From positions 1-64,000 of the forward strand of contig NZ_RHNT01000002.1 of the NCBI RefSeq assembly GCF_003946325.1: a stretch of 64,000 bases of DNA. Direction: 5' to 3'. A model generated the notes under the pieces. It worked only from the letters and a program-made list of their open reading frames with translations, did no database searches and had not been told where the DNA came from. The DNA comes from Companilactobacillus furfuricola. GTDB lineage: Bacteria > Bacillota > Bacilli > Lactobacillales > Lactobacillaceae. The translations under genes and the position numbers were made by a program. Of this stretch, positions 54,617 to 62,400 are shown one piece after another; positions within the stretch are counted from its first letter, which is position 1; each line of letters begins with the position of its first letter.

Positions 54617-55552
54617 ATGAAAAAAGGTGTTTTTGTTGTTGGACTGCTCAGTTTGCTTTTATTGAGTGGCTGTAGTGCTTTTGGCAATTCTCATCGTGAG
54701 ACTTCTTCGGTGGGGATTTCCTCAATGGATAAAAAGAATTCTGTAGCTTATGAGAAACTGTCGAAGGCTGCAAAGCGCCAAGTTAAATTTGATTTCACAG
54801 CTGAAAAAGCCGATTCAGGTTATGATATCAACGTAAATATTAAGAATGAATCGAAACACTTGGTTCGTTTTGACTTTGCTGATTTCAAAATTTTTAGCCC
54901 TGTTGATAGAGATTATGAATCTGATCGGAGCGGGAATCTTGTAGTTAAACCTCATGAAGCTTGCGGAATCACGCATCTTTTTGTGGGACTCAATAAAGAC
55001 ACTCTGAATGACCCTTCAAATTATTTTGTTTACATCGATCCAAATTATAAATTGAGTAAATTCACTTTCCGGATCGCCACGGGAACGAGCACCAAAGAAG
55101 CTAATGAAATGACATCAACGAACGACAATCACGTGACAACTAATGTTGATGCACCTAAGGCAGCTTTTTCAAATGGCACTTCTAATAGCACTAATGCTGC
55201 TGATTCCGGGTCTAGCGATGTCGCGGGTTCTGCAAGCTCTGGTTCAGAATCGATCAGTAAGCCAACGGCACCAGCCAAGATCTTGGATAGTACCGCCATA
55301 GCCAAAGCTCTATATCTACATTCAATGGGCTTTACAGCTGCTCGAGGTGAAGATGTCGACGTAGTTTCAACTGACTACGGATACAAAGTCACTGATAATG
55401 CATTATCAGGTTCGGCCAACTATTATAACGATTCGGGCGACGAACTAGACGACAATGGCAATGTCATTGCCACATTCTCATCATTAGCCGGACCAACCGC
55501 AGCTGATCCTGAAGGCTTTATTTATAAAAATTCAAATTATTCACAATATTAA
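54617..55552 (+). CDS. Lipoprotein, paralog of the neighbouring secreted protein
   Basis: A 311-residue lipoprotein (lipobox LLLLSGCSA, Cys about 19). Domain 1 (about 35-150) repeats the pattern AYEKLSKAAKRQVKFDFTAE, VNIKNESKHLVRFDFADF, THLFVGLNKDTL seen in the secreted protein at 53943. A Ser/Thr/Ala-rich linker (about 165-230) leads to a C-terminal domain (AIAKALYLHSMGFTAARGED to the end) shared with the lipoprotein at 57249. ATG 54617 follows GGGAG; 23 upstream codons are open but untranslated. Surface-exposed; role unknown. Confidence 0.7.
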   Translation: MKKGVFVVGLLSLLLLSGCSAFGNSHRETSSVGISSMDKKNSVAYEKLSKAAKRQVKFDFTAEKADSGYDINVNIKNESKHLVRFDFADFKIFSPVDRDYESDRSGNLVVKPHEACGITHLFVGLNKDTLNDPSNYFVYIDPNYKLSKFTFRIATGTSTKEANEMTSTNDNHVTTNVDAPKAAFSNGTSNSTNAADSGSSDVAGSASSGSESISKPTAPAKILDSTAIAKALYLHSMGFTAARGEDVDVVSTDYGYKVTDNALSGSANYYNDSGDELDDNGNVIATFSSLAGPTAADPEGFIYKNSNYSQY

Positions 55553-55588
55553 AAAAGATCTTGAGTTGGGATGCTCAAGATCTTTTTT
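55551..55588 (+). terminator. Terminator of the lipoprotein gene
   Basis: AAAAAAGATCTTGAG pairs with CTCAAGATCTTTTTT, a perfect 15-pair stem ending in Ts. Confidence 0.88.
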
Positions 55589-55599
55589 CTGATGGGAAT

Positions 55600-55720
55600 T
55601 CGTTGTGGGAGATGCATGATTGCGGATTGGTAACTATAAGTTAATACTGTTTCATAGCACTCGAGTACTGATGACCATTAAATTTTCGGTGGCTGATTGA
55701 TTTTCTTCCATTCTCTTTTA
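55600..55720 (+). repeat. Possible very degenerate family A element
   Basis: TTCGTTGTGGGAGATGC at the left, GGTAACTATAAGTTAATAC in the middle and GGCTGATTGATTTTCTTCCATTCTC at the right roughly follow the family A plan (left foot, core start, TGCTGA-like block, right foot). Pairing is poor, so this is tentative. Confidence 0.3.
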
Positions 55721-55863
55721 TGAGGAAACTTGTTGCTGAGGACAGCAATCTATGTTTTAGATTTTTGATTCTCAAATTTGCTGTACTTAAAAAGTACTTT
55801 CCATTTTTATTAGCTAAACTTGCTGTAGATGGAATAATGCTGTTTATTTTTATCCTCAAGAAT

Positions 55864-55987
55864 GTTGAAACGAGCTCCGAGGCACAGCGGCCTCCGGTTA
55901 ACACAGGTGGTCGCGGCGCGGATTTGCCGCACCTTGTGCGACCACCCGCGTTAATCCTCAGCAGCTGAGCGTGCCTCTGCGCTCTCT
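55864..55987 (+). repeat. Family A element, copy A8 (type 2 core)
   Basis: Outer stem: GAGC (55872) with GCTC (55981), and GAGGCAC (55879-55885) with GTGCCTC (55971-55977), the fifth distinct compensated stem sequence. The core is type 2 (GGTTAAC/GTTAATC, GGTGGTCGC/GCGACCACC). The roughly 70 bases to its left (AGCTAAACTTGC, then ATGCTGTTTATTTTTATCC) match the linker before A6. Confidence 0.85.
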
Positions 55988-56094
55988 TATTTTTATAGTA
56001 ATATTTAGTTTGTGAAATTTTAATGTTCTAGTAATGGAAATGTTAATAATATGTGATAACCTTTTATTAAACGATATGAGGAAAAGGGGATTTT

Positions 56095-57192
56095 ATGAAG
56101 TACAAGCGAGTATTATTGTCGTCGTCATTATTGTTAACATTGGCAGCAGTTTCTGCGACGAATCCACAAGAAACTCAAGCGTATACTATTTCCGATCATC
56201 CAACAACAAGTTTTGATCCTTCGGCTAATTCGGAAGATTCCGAAACTAATGAATCAGGTCCGGTCACTAGTCAGGGACAAAATAGTGGTGAGTCAGAGCA
56301 ATCAACAACGACCGACCAGTCAGATCAGACGACAACGTCACAAGATAGTACTGCTTCATCACAAACAGGAGCTGACTCTGAGCAAAATCAGTCAGACGAG
56401 CAACAGACTGATCAAGGATCTGATAATACTGACCAGTCAGAAACAACTGGAAATGGCGGTAATAATGGCGAAAATAATAATTCGACCACAAACAACGGTT
56501 CTGAGCAAGAAGAAAAACCTGATCCTAACGCCAATAACAATAGTAGTGATAATACTACTGATAATTCGTCAGATGATAGTGACAATACTGATCAAGATCA
56601 AACTTCAGAAACGGCAACTGATACTGATACTAGCCAATCTAAAGATGAAAAACCTGACAAAAGTAACAACGCTGATGCTCAGGATCCAGCTGATAACCAG
56701 ACTGATCTGAAGAATAATCAGACAAAATTCGACGATAAATCTGAGAATCAAGTATTAACACCAAATGAGCAAGCCACTAGTGATATTTCTGAAGCTGACA
56801 TTCAAGCAGCCATTGCCGGTATGAGTGGCAACAACGATACGAGTGCTGATTCTAACAGTTCGGACCACAGTGATTATTCCTCAGGTTGGAAAGTAGCTCA
56901 GGATACTCCTAAACAAACTAATAAAGACGCTAGTACTTTTTCCAAAGTAGTCAATAATATTTGTAAATTACCCGTCGTCAGCAACATAATCTCGGGAACA
57001 AACTGCTTCTTCAATCCTGATGACATTCGGATCGGTAAAAAAATGGCCAAGATGCAGACTGAGTGGTCAAATAGTTTTAAAGATATCCCGGTGATTGGTG
57101 ATTTCAGCGCCAAGTTCATCCAATTTCTTCAATCGTTCAATATCGTAGACAACATCGTGGCAAGTTTTGCCGGATTTTTCCACATCAAATAA
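56095..57192 (+). CDS. Secreted low-complexity acidic protein, unknown
   Basis: A 365-residue exported protein. A signal peptide (about 1-29, MKYKRVLLSSSLLLTLAAVS, cleavage near TQAY) is followed by about 200 residues composed almost only of Ser, Thr, Asn, Gln, Asp and Glu (disordered, strongly acidic), then a folded-looking C-terminal region of about 110 residues (KVAQDTPKQTNKDAST to the end) with an amphipathic hydrophobic tail (FIQFLQSFNIVDNIVASFAG). No anchor motif. It sits between two paralogous lipoproteins. The C-terminal hydrophobic tail may bind membrane or a partner. Confidence 0.7.
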   Translation: MKYKRVLLSSSLLLTLAAVSATNPQETQAYTISDHPTTSFDPSANSEDSETNESGPVTSQGQNSGESEQSTTTDQSDQTTTSQDSTASSQTGADSEQNQSDEQQTDQGSDNTDQSETTGNGGNNGENNNSTTNNGSEQEEKPDPNANNNSSDNTTDNSSDDSDNTDQDQTSETATDTDTSQSKDEKPDKSNNADAQDPADNQTDLKNNQTKFDDKSENQVLTPNEQATSDISEADIQAAIAGMSGNNDTSADSNSSDHSDYSSGWKVAQDTPKQTNKDASTFSKVVNNICKLPVVSNIISGTNCFFNPDDIRIGKKMAKMQTEWSNSFKDIPVIGDFSAKFIQFLQSFNIVDNIVASFAGFFHIK

Positions 57193-57248
57193 GACTGTTT
57201 TTTAAAAACGTCTATAATTAAAGTAGTATTTAGTTATAGGGGGATATT

Positions 57249-58091
57249 ATGAAAAAAACAGGGTTAATTGTGTCTGCGTTAGCTTTGCTAGTACTCGGGG
57301 GATGCAGTACTACTTCTAACCAAACACAAACTTCAAAGAATAATCAGTCGAAAGCAAGCAAAGTAAGCTCAGAGACGAAGTATTATCAGAACTTAAATAA
57401 GGAAGATAAACAAGATCTTAGTTTCAAGTTCAAACAAGATCGAGACGAAACAACGGAAGACTACGCTGATCCTGTCTATGTCTTATCGATGACCGTTAAA
57501 AATAAATCCGACAAAACAGTAAAATTCGACAAGTCCAAATTTATCTTTATGCATGATAAAACATACAAAATCAATTCATCCCAATCAGGGACACTAGTAC
57601 TAAAACCAAATCAAACCAAAACAATCAACCAATTATTTGAAAACATAGGCGAACAAGCTTTAGTAGGCCAGGACGCCAAAGTAGTTTATTTAAACAGCAA
57701 CAACAAATTAAAAGATATCAAACCTAATGTCCTACAATCAACACCAGGCAGCAGTGACAACGACAAAGCCTGGGACAGCAAAGACACCGGGAAATCAGAC
57801 GCTGACCTCAATCAAAATGCCAGCGAAGCAACAGAAAACACAGCAAATAGCCGCATTAAAAGTGCTGACATGGCAAAAAGCTTATTCGTTCATGCTATGG
57901 GTATGAGTCCAGATATGAAGGATCAAGTAAGTGCAGTGCAAAATAATAAAGGATATGAAATCACATATTCAGGAATTTCCACACTAATCAATTTCAACGG
58001 TGATGAGATAGATTCCGATGGCACAGTAACACCTTATGCCAAATTAGCAGGACCAACGCATAGTTCAAATGGTTGGACATATAATGGTTAA
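57249..58091 (+). CDS. Lipoprotein, second paralog
   Basis: A 280-residue lipoprotein (lipobox LLVLGGCST, Cys about 19) with the same two-domain plan as the one at 54617: YYQNLNKEDKQDLSFKFKQD, MTVKNKSDKTVKFDKSKF and INQLFENIG in domain 1, a Ser/Asn-rich linker, then MAKSLFVHAMGMSPDMKDQ, NFNGDEIDSDGTVTPYAKLAGP at the C-terminus. AGGGGGATATT precedes the ATG. It has its own terminator. Function unknown. Confidence 0.7.
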   Translation: MKKTGLIVSALALLVLGGCSTTSNQTQTSKNNQSKASKVSSETKYYQNLNKEDKQDLSFKFKQDRDETTEDYADPVYVLSMTVKNKSDKTVKFDKSKFIFMHDKTYKINSSQSGTLVLKPNQTKTINQLFENIGEQALVGQDAKVVYLNSNNKLKDIKPNVLQSTPGSSDNDKAWDSKDTGKSDADLNQNASEATENTANSRIKSADMAKSLFVHAMGMSPDMKDQVSAVQNNKGYEITYSGISTLINFNGDEIDSDGTVTPYAKLAGPTHSSNGWTYNG

Positions 58092-58114
58092 ATAAATTGA
58101 AGAGAAAAATAAAG

Positions 58115-58155
58115 AAAATCCCATTTTGAAGCAATCGCTTCAAAATGGGATTTTT
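58115..58155. terminator. Strong bidirectional terminator
   Basis: AAAATCCCATTTTGAAGC pairs perfectly with GCTTCAAAATGGGATTTT. Confidence 0.88.
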
Positions 58156-58295
58156 CCTTTGAATTTTTGTTTTAATTTATTTTAAATAATAAGCCAGAGA
58201 TAGACATGTGAGAATTAGGAAGCATCAAAAGTGCCTATTTAACAACCAAAAATCGAAAACTCTCAATCAATGAGCACACAAACTACCACCACATT

Positions 58296-59234
58296 CTAAA
58301 GCAACATATTAACCAACTTCTTCAAATCCTGCTTAGCCTGAATATTTGGCAACATATCAATATCGAATACAGCTTGGTCTTTGTACTCCTTGACCATTAC
58401 TTGAGCAGCGTCTACGCCATTGTCGATTATATATTCAGCTGTTTCAGCTAAGGCTTTGTCACCAGTTCTTCCGGCTTCAGCGATGTTGTTTAAGAAGTCG
58501 GGGCCAGCTTTAGCTACGGCAAAGATAGTTGGTAGGGTAAACTCACCACCTTGGAGCATGTATAGTGGACCGAATTGGTCTTCGGTGGTATTGATACCGA
58601 TCAAGTCTAGGATCTCACTCTTGATTTGGTAGGCAAGACCGATAGTTCGACCGATCTGACCAGCAGAATCGATCAAAACGTCGTTGGCATGAGTAGCTTG
58701 AGCACCGAACCGGCAAGCAAATTCGAACATTACGGCAGAACGTGCTTCGATCCGTTTGATGTATTCGCCGACATCGCTGACGGGTTTGACCATTTCTTCA
58801 TCAGCCAACAGTTGGTTAGTCGTGATCTCTTGGACGGCCTCGATCTTTCCTTGTAAGTCGTCGTCATCGGCCGAACATTTCCGAAATTCGACATCGATCA
58901 AATCAGAAAAGTATTCCACCATAAAATTCAATTTGATCGAATCGGGACCTGATTGGTGCTTACGCATCATTTCGTTACGTATGTAAAACATTTGCATGGC
59001 AGCAGCGGCTGATTGCAAAGAATTGTCACGTAAGTCTTCTGCGCTAGCATCGCCAAATTCAGAAAACAAAAAGAAGAAAGCGGCGTGTAAAAATCTTTCT
59101 GAGTGCAAGTATCGACCAGCTTCACTAATGATATCGTCATTGTGCAATTCTAGTAGGTGACGCATATAGTCTTCGAGTCCTACTAGCTGGACATTTAATT
59201 TTTGAAATTGTTCAAAAGGTGATACAGCTGTCAT
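58296..59234 (-). CDS. Polyprenyl-synthase-fold protein lacking catalytic motifs
   Basis: A 312-residue all-helical protein. It keeps the framework of trans-polyprenyl diphosphate synthases (early SEAGRYLHSERFLHAAFFF where active enzymes have GGKRxRP; EARSAVMFEFACRFGAQAT like the KTAxLF helix; GRTIGLAYQIKSEILDLIG like the second Asp helix). However, the first DDxxD region reads MFYIRNEMMRK and the second YQIKSEILDL, so the magnesium-binding Asp clusters are absent. It is therefore probably a non-catalytic homolog (regulatory, binding or scaffold). It is last in a tight three-gene operon (9-base gap). Confidence 0.6.
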   Translation of the reverse strand: MTAVSPFEQFQKLNVQLVGLEDYMRHLLELHNDDIISEAGRYLHSERFLHAAFFFLFSEFGDASAEDLRDNSLQSAAAAMQMFYIRNEMMRKHQSGPDSIKLNFMVEYFSDLIDVEFRKCSADDDDLQGKIEAVQEITTNQLLADEEMVKPVSDVGEYIKRIEARSAVMFEFACRFGAQATHANDVLIDSAGQIGRTIGLAYQIKSEILDLIGINTTEDQFGPLYMLQGGEFTLPTIFAVAKAGPDFLNNIAEAGRTGDKALAETAEYIIDNGVDAAQVMVKEYKDQAVFDIDMLPNIQAKQDLKKLVNMLL

Positions 59235-59243
59235 AATTTTCCC

Positions 59244-60239
59244 CTATTTAAATTTATCGACTTCGACCTCAAGATTTTCAGCAATTGGCATAAAAACATC
59301 AGTGAAGAATTTTTGTGAATTGAATTTTTCGCCCTTTTCGATAATGTCGTTACATTTTTTCCAGGCGTCGGTCCGCATTAATGTTGCTAAATTCTTGCGG
59401 ATAGTGTTGAGATGCTTTTTCAAGTTAGGGTTGGTACTGCCGAAAGCTTGAATGTAGAAGTAAATGATCTCGTTAAAAGTATTGTCTAAGACCCAGAAGA
59501 AAGTATTGCGCATTTCTGGAAGATTCATCATTTGACCAAAAGGCATGTCTTTGAGGATTTGATCTTTAACAAAGCTAGCTGATGAAACTAAGATCGCATT
59601 TACTTGTGATAAATCGGCAATGTAATTGGCATAATGATCGAATTGATCTTCCTTTAAATCAAAACCGATTTTCTCTTTTCTTTGATCAGCTTGCATGTTT
59701 TGTAGCTGTTGTAAATTAGTGGCTTTGACTTCTTGGCTTTCGGCGACTAATTTCTTTTCGACATCACGCAAGATCGTTTGATTTTCGTTCAAATATTTCA
59801 TGATGGCAGGCCACAATTTGTCATTGAAAGTATCATTAAAGTGGTTGAAGAGATCGTCGGTGTAAATATCGAGGACGTCTTTTTCAGATTTAAAATCTTT
59901 GACGTGAGATTCGAATTGGACCACGATCGGCGTACCAGTTTTCTCTTCGCCAGTGGCGTAAGTTTTGCCGCTCTTTAAACGTTGTTCATTTTCCCATTGC
60001 TTTAATTCGTTGAGATCCAATAATCCTAAAGGCATGATCGTGATCTCTGAGTGAGTAGCTAAAACTTGTAAGGCGAAAGGAGTGTCGGGCTTTTGAGTTT
60101 CGATGAAAGACTTCAAAGTTACCCGCAGCTTCTTTTGATTGTCGAGATGATCCTCAGGATCAGCATAAAAAGCAGACGATTGGATCGGCGCGTTTTCGAA
60201 GCGATTATTGATCTGGTTCTTTAAGTCATTAATGTCCAT
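59244..60239 (-). CDS. Hypothetical protein, 331 residues
   Basis: A soluble, mostly helical protein with no signal peptide. A short beta-containing N-terminal region (FALQVLATHSEITIMPLGLL near 60-75; a TGTPIVVQFESHV strand near 105) precedes a long helical body with charged coiled segments (about 155-195). I do not recognise a family. It is the middle gene of the operon, 4 bases from the upstream gene and 9 from the degenerate prenyl synthase, so the three products very likely act together. Confidence 0.6.
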   Translation of the reverse strand: MDINDLKNQINNRFENAPIQSSAFYADPEDHLDNQKKLRVTLKSFIETQKPDTPFALQVLATHSEITIMPLGLLDLNELKQWENEQRLKSGKTYATGEEKTGTPIVVQFESHVKDFKSEKDVLDIYTDDLFNHFNDTFNDKLWPAIMKYLNENQTILRDVEKKLVAESQEVKATNLQQLQNMQADQRKEKIGFDLKEDQFDHYANYIADLSQVNAILVSSASFVKDQILKDMPFGQMMNLPEMRNTFFWVLDNTFNEIIYFYIQAFGSTNPNLKKHLNTIRKNLATLMRTDAWKKCNDIIEKGEKFNSQKFFTDVFMPIAENLEVEVDKFK

Positions 60240-60243
60240 GAAA

Positions 60244-60516
60244 TTACTCCTTTGTTTCGAATTGAGGCTTGATCTCTGCTAAATGCTTTTTACCAGCATC
60301 AGTTAAAGTGGCCTTTTTCAAAGTGGCGGTGGCTAAAGGATAGTTTTCGATCTCCTCCAAGGCAAGGTCGTTGAACCAACCAGAGTCTTTGACAGAATCG
60401 ATAGTTTGGTAAAGCATTGAATTGCGATTAACTTGTCGATTGGAAGTGAAATACTTACGATCAACATCTTTTAAGAGTTGATAAACAGATTCTTCTAAAG
60501 AAATATTATTAGCCAT
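60244..60516 (-). CDS. Small winged-helix-like hypothetical protein
   Basis: A 90-residue soluble protein beginning MANNISLEESVYQLLKDVD. The pattern of helices followed by ATLKKATLTDAGKKHLAEIK resembles the end of a winged helix (a TxxG-type wing start), so DNA binding is possible but unproven. GGAGG precedes the ATG. It is the first gene of the three-gene operon and divergent from the HMA/EamA pair, so it may regulate both. Confidence 0.55.
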   Translation of the reverse strand: MANNISLEESVYQLLKDVDRKYFTSNRQVNRNSMLYQTIDSVKDSGWFNDLALEEIENYPLATATLKKATLTDAGKKHLAEIKPQFETKE

Positions 60517-60650
60517 AATATATTATCCTCCATATTCGTTAATTATATTTTATATTCTTTACGTATCATTTGAAATTAGTAATTTGCCTAAGTTAAAATT
60601 TAAAAGATGTTTGCTAAAATGGATTTAATAATTTTGAGGGGGATTTTATT

Positions 60651-60854
60651 ATGACAAAGAAAATTTTGATTGAAGGATTAAAATGCGAAAAATGTCCAGT
60701 CCACATTGCTCAAAAACTCAGCGATGTCGAAGGCGTTGATCGCATCGAAAAGAATATGGACAATATGACAGCTACAGTTATCGGCAATGCTGATATCGAT
60801 GTGGTTCGTCAAGCTTTAAGCAGTACTCCATTTAAGATCGAGGAACTTGATTAA
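60651..60854 (+). CDS. Heavy-metal-associated (HMA) domain protein, CopZ-like
   Basis: A 67-residue ferredoxin-like metal-binding protein. The CxxC site is in GLKCEKCPVH (Cys13 and Cys16), shifted from the usual MxCxxC to LKCEKC. The rest (VEGVDRIEKNMDNMTATVIG) fits a copper chaperone fold. No copper ATPase is adjacent; instead its stop codon overlaps the ATG of an EamA transporter gene (TAATG). It may bind copper or another thiophilic metal. Confidence 0.82.
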   Translation: MTKKILIEGLKCEKCPVHIAQKLSDVEGVDRIEKNMDNMTATVIGNADIDVVRQALSSTPFKIEELD

Positions 60855-61744
60855 TGGAGAATAGTAATACCAAAAAAGCTCAACGATTAGGAGTTGAGCT
60901 TAATTTAATTTCATTGCTATTTAGCAGCATCAGTCCGGTATTAAACAAGTTTTCTTTGGTAAGTTTAAATCCGATTTTAGGAGCTTTGTTCACCAGTGTG
61001 TTCGCAGCTATCTTTAACTTGGTTTTGATTTACTTCATGTACCATGATTTTTCAGTCATCAAAGATAAATGGGTCATCTTCTTAGGACTTACTAACGGTG
61101 TGGGTGTTATCTTACAGTATGTTGCACTATCTTTGTTGAGCCCAGTTACCGTAACTTTGATAGCTCGGATCTACTTGGTATACGTCTTCGTTCTTTCGTA
61201 TATCTTCTTGAAAGAAAGATTGACACGTTGGGATTACTTAGCCGTGATCCTTTGTATCGCTGGTTCGATCTTCGTTTCTTCAGGTCGGGTACAGATCGAT
61301 AGTTTCTGGGGCATTGTTTGTGCCTTTGTTTATCCATTTATGTACGCTGCCAACAATATTATTGCGAAATACTTAGTTCAAGATAACAATCCTGGGAATG
61401 TCTTGTTTTACAATCACTTAGTTTCCGCAGGACTGTTATTGATCACTGGAGTTTTGATCCCCGGAACTTTTGCCGGTATCAAGGCTCAAGCTGTAACATT
61501 TAACTTCTTTGGAGCCTTTTTCAATGGCTTCTTATCACTCTTGTTGTTCTACACGAGTTTGAAGTTTATTACCGCTGGAAAAGCTAACATTGTCCGTGCT
61601 TTAGGACCGTTAGTAGTAATTGTTTATTCATACTTCTTCTTCCCAATCGATATTACCGCTAATATTATTATCGGTGCCTTGTTATTGATCATCTCGACGA
61701 CGATCGTAACAATGACTAAAAGTCGATCAGGTGATGCTGCATAG
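60854..61744 (+). CDS. EamA/DMT superfamily transporter
   Basis: A 296-residue carrier with ten helices in two EamA repeats (first FSSISPVLNKFSLVSLNPIL, second IVCAFVYPFMYAANNIIAKYL). The substrate of such permeases varies (amino acids, sugars, metabolites). Start overlaps the HMA gene stop by one base, implying coupled translation. Its 3' end overlaps the convergent nreC gene by 29 bases. Confidence 0.83.
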   Translation: MENSNTKKAQRLGVELNLISLLFSSISPVLNKFSLVSLNPILGALFTSVFAAIFNLVLIYFMYHDFSVIKDKWVIFLGLTNGVGVILQYVALSLLSPVTVTLIARIYLVYVFVLSYIFLKERLTRWDYLAVILCIAGSIFVSSGRVQIDSFWGIVCAFVYPFMYAANNIIAKYLVQDNNPGNVLFYNHLVSAGLLLITGVLIPGTFAGIKAQAVTFNFFGAFFNGFLSLLLFYTSLKFITAGKANIVRALGPLVVIVYSYFFFPIDITANIIIGALLLIISTTIVTMTKSRSGDAA

Positions 61745-62393
61745 CGAAGTGCAAGAGCTCGCGTCGTGAATTAAAGCCAAGCTTTTTCATGATGTTAGTT
61801 TTATGAGCTTCAATTGTTTTTCTAGTAACGAATAATTTCTCCGCTATTTCTTGGTTGGAGAAACCTAAACAAATAAGAGGTAAGACCTCACGTTCACGTC
61901 TGGATAAGTTAACAAAGTTTAACTTGTCCAGATTTTTTTCGTCTGGATCTTGATCTTTTTCTTGTTTTTCTTTGATGATATTGTAGTCGTTTTCCGTCAT
62001 GACGATGTTTTTGTCGATGTATGATTCGTCGACGTCAGCATGGTCGAGGGCGTTGATCAGTTCTTGTTCGTCTGAACTTTTTAGGACGTAAGAAAGAGCA
62101 CCATTAGCAATGGCACTATTGATATATTCAGGTTCTTCGTGCATTGATAAGACGATTTGTTTCACTTCAGGGTGATAGTCGTGGATCCTCTTGATCGTCA
62201 CCAAACCACTCTCCCCAGGTGGCATCGAGATGTCGACAATGGCAATGTCGATATCTTGATTTTCGATGATCGAGTAGGCTTGATTGCCATCTTGAGCTTC
62301 AGCCGTGACCCGAAATTTGTTGGTGTTATTGATTGTATAGGCTAGGCCCTTGCGTAAAATCTTGAAATCGTCAGAAATTAGTACGTTTTTCAT
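61716..62393 (-). CDS. nreC: LuxR-type response regulator, NreC-like
   Basis: A 225-residue NarL/FixJ-family regulator. The receiver domain (1-120) has Asp8/Asp9, phosphoacceptor Asp54 in AIVDISMPPGESG, and Lys104; the C-terminal helix-turn-helix (LSRREREVLPLICLGFSNQE to KKLGFNSRREL, about 160-215) is intact. It pairs with the histidine kinase encoded 8 bases upstream. In staphylococci the NreBC pair activates nitrate and nitrite reductase genes in response to low oxygen. No nar genes lie within the window; they may lie just beyond 64000. Confidence 0.85.
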   Translation of the reverse strand: MKNVLISDDFKILRKGLAYTINNTNKFRVTAEAQDGNQAYSIIENQDIDIAIVDISMPPGESGLVTIKRIHDYHPEVKQIVLSMHEEPEYINSAIANGALSYVLKSSDEQELINALDHADVDESYIDKNIVMTENDYNIIKEKQEKDQDPDEKNLDKLNFVNLSRREREVLPLICLGFSNQEIAEKLFVTRKTIEAHKTNIMKKLGFNSRRELLHFAMQHHLIDF

Positions 62394-62400
62394 ATTTTAC

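Noticed and set aside
56213-56710. Second plus-strand frame inside the acidic secreted protein gene
   Set aside because: It is an out-of-frame reading of repetitive Ser/Asp/Asn codons; the signal-peptide frame at 56095 is the real gene.
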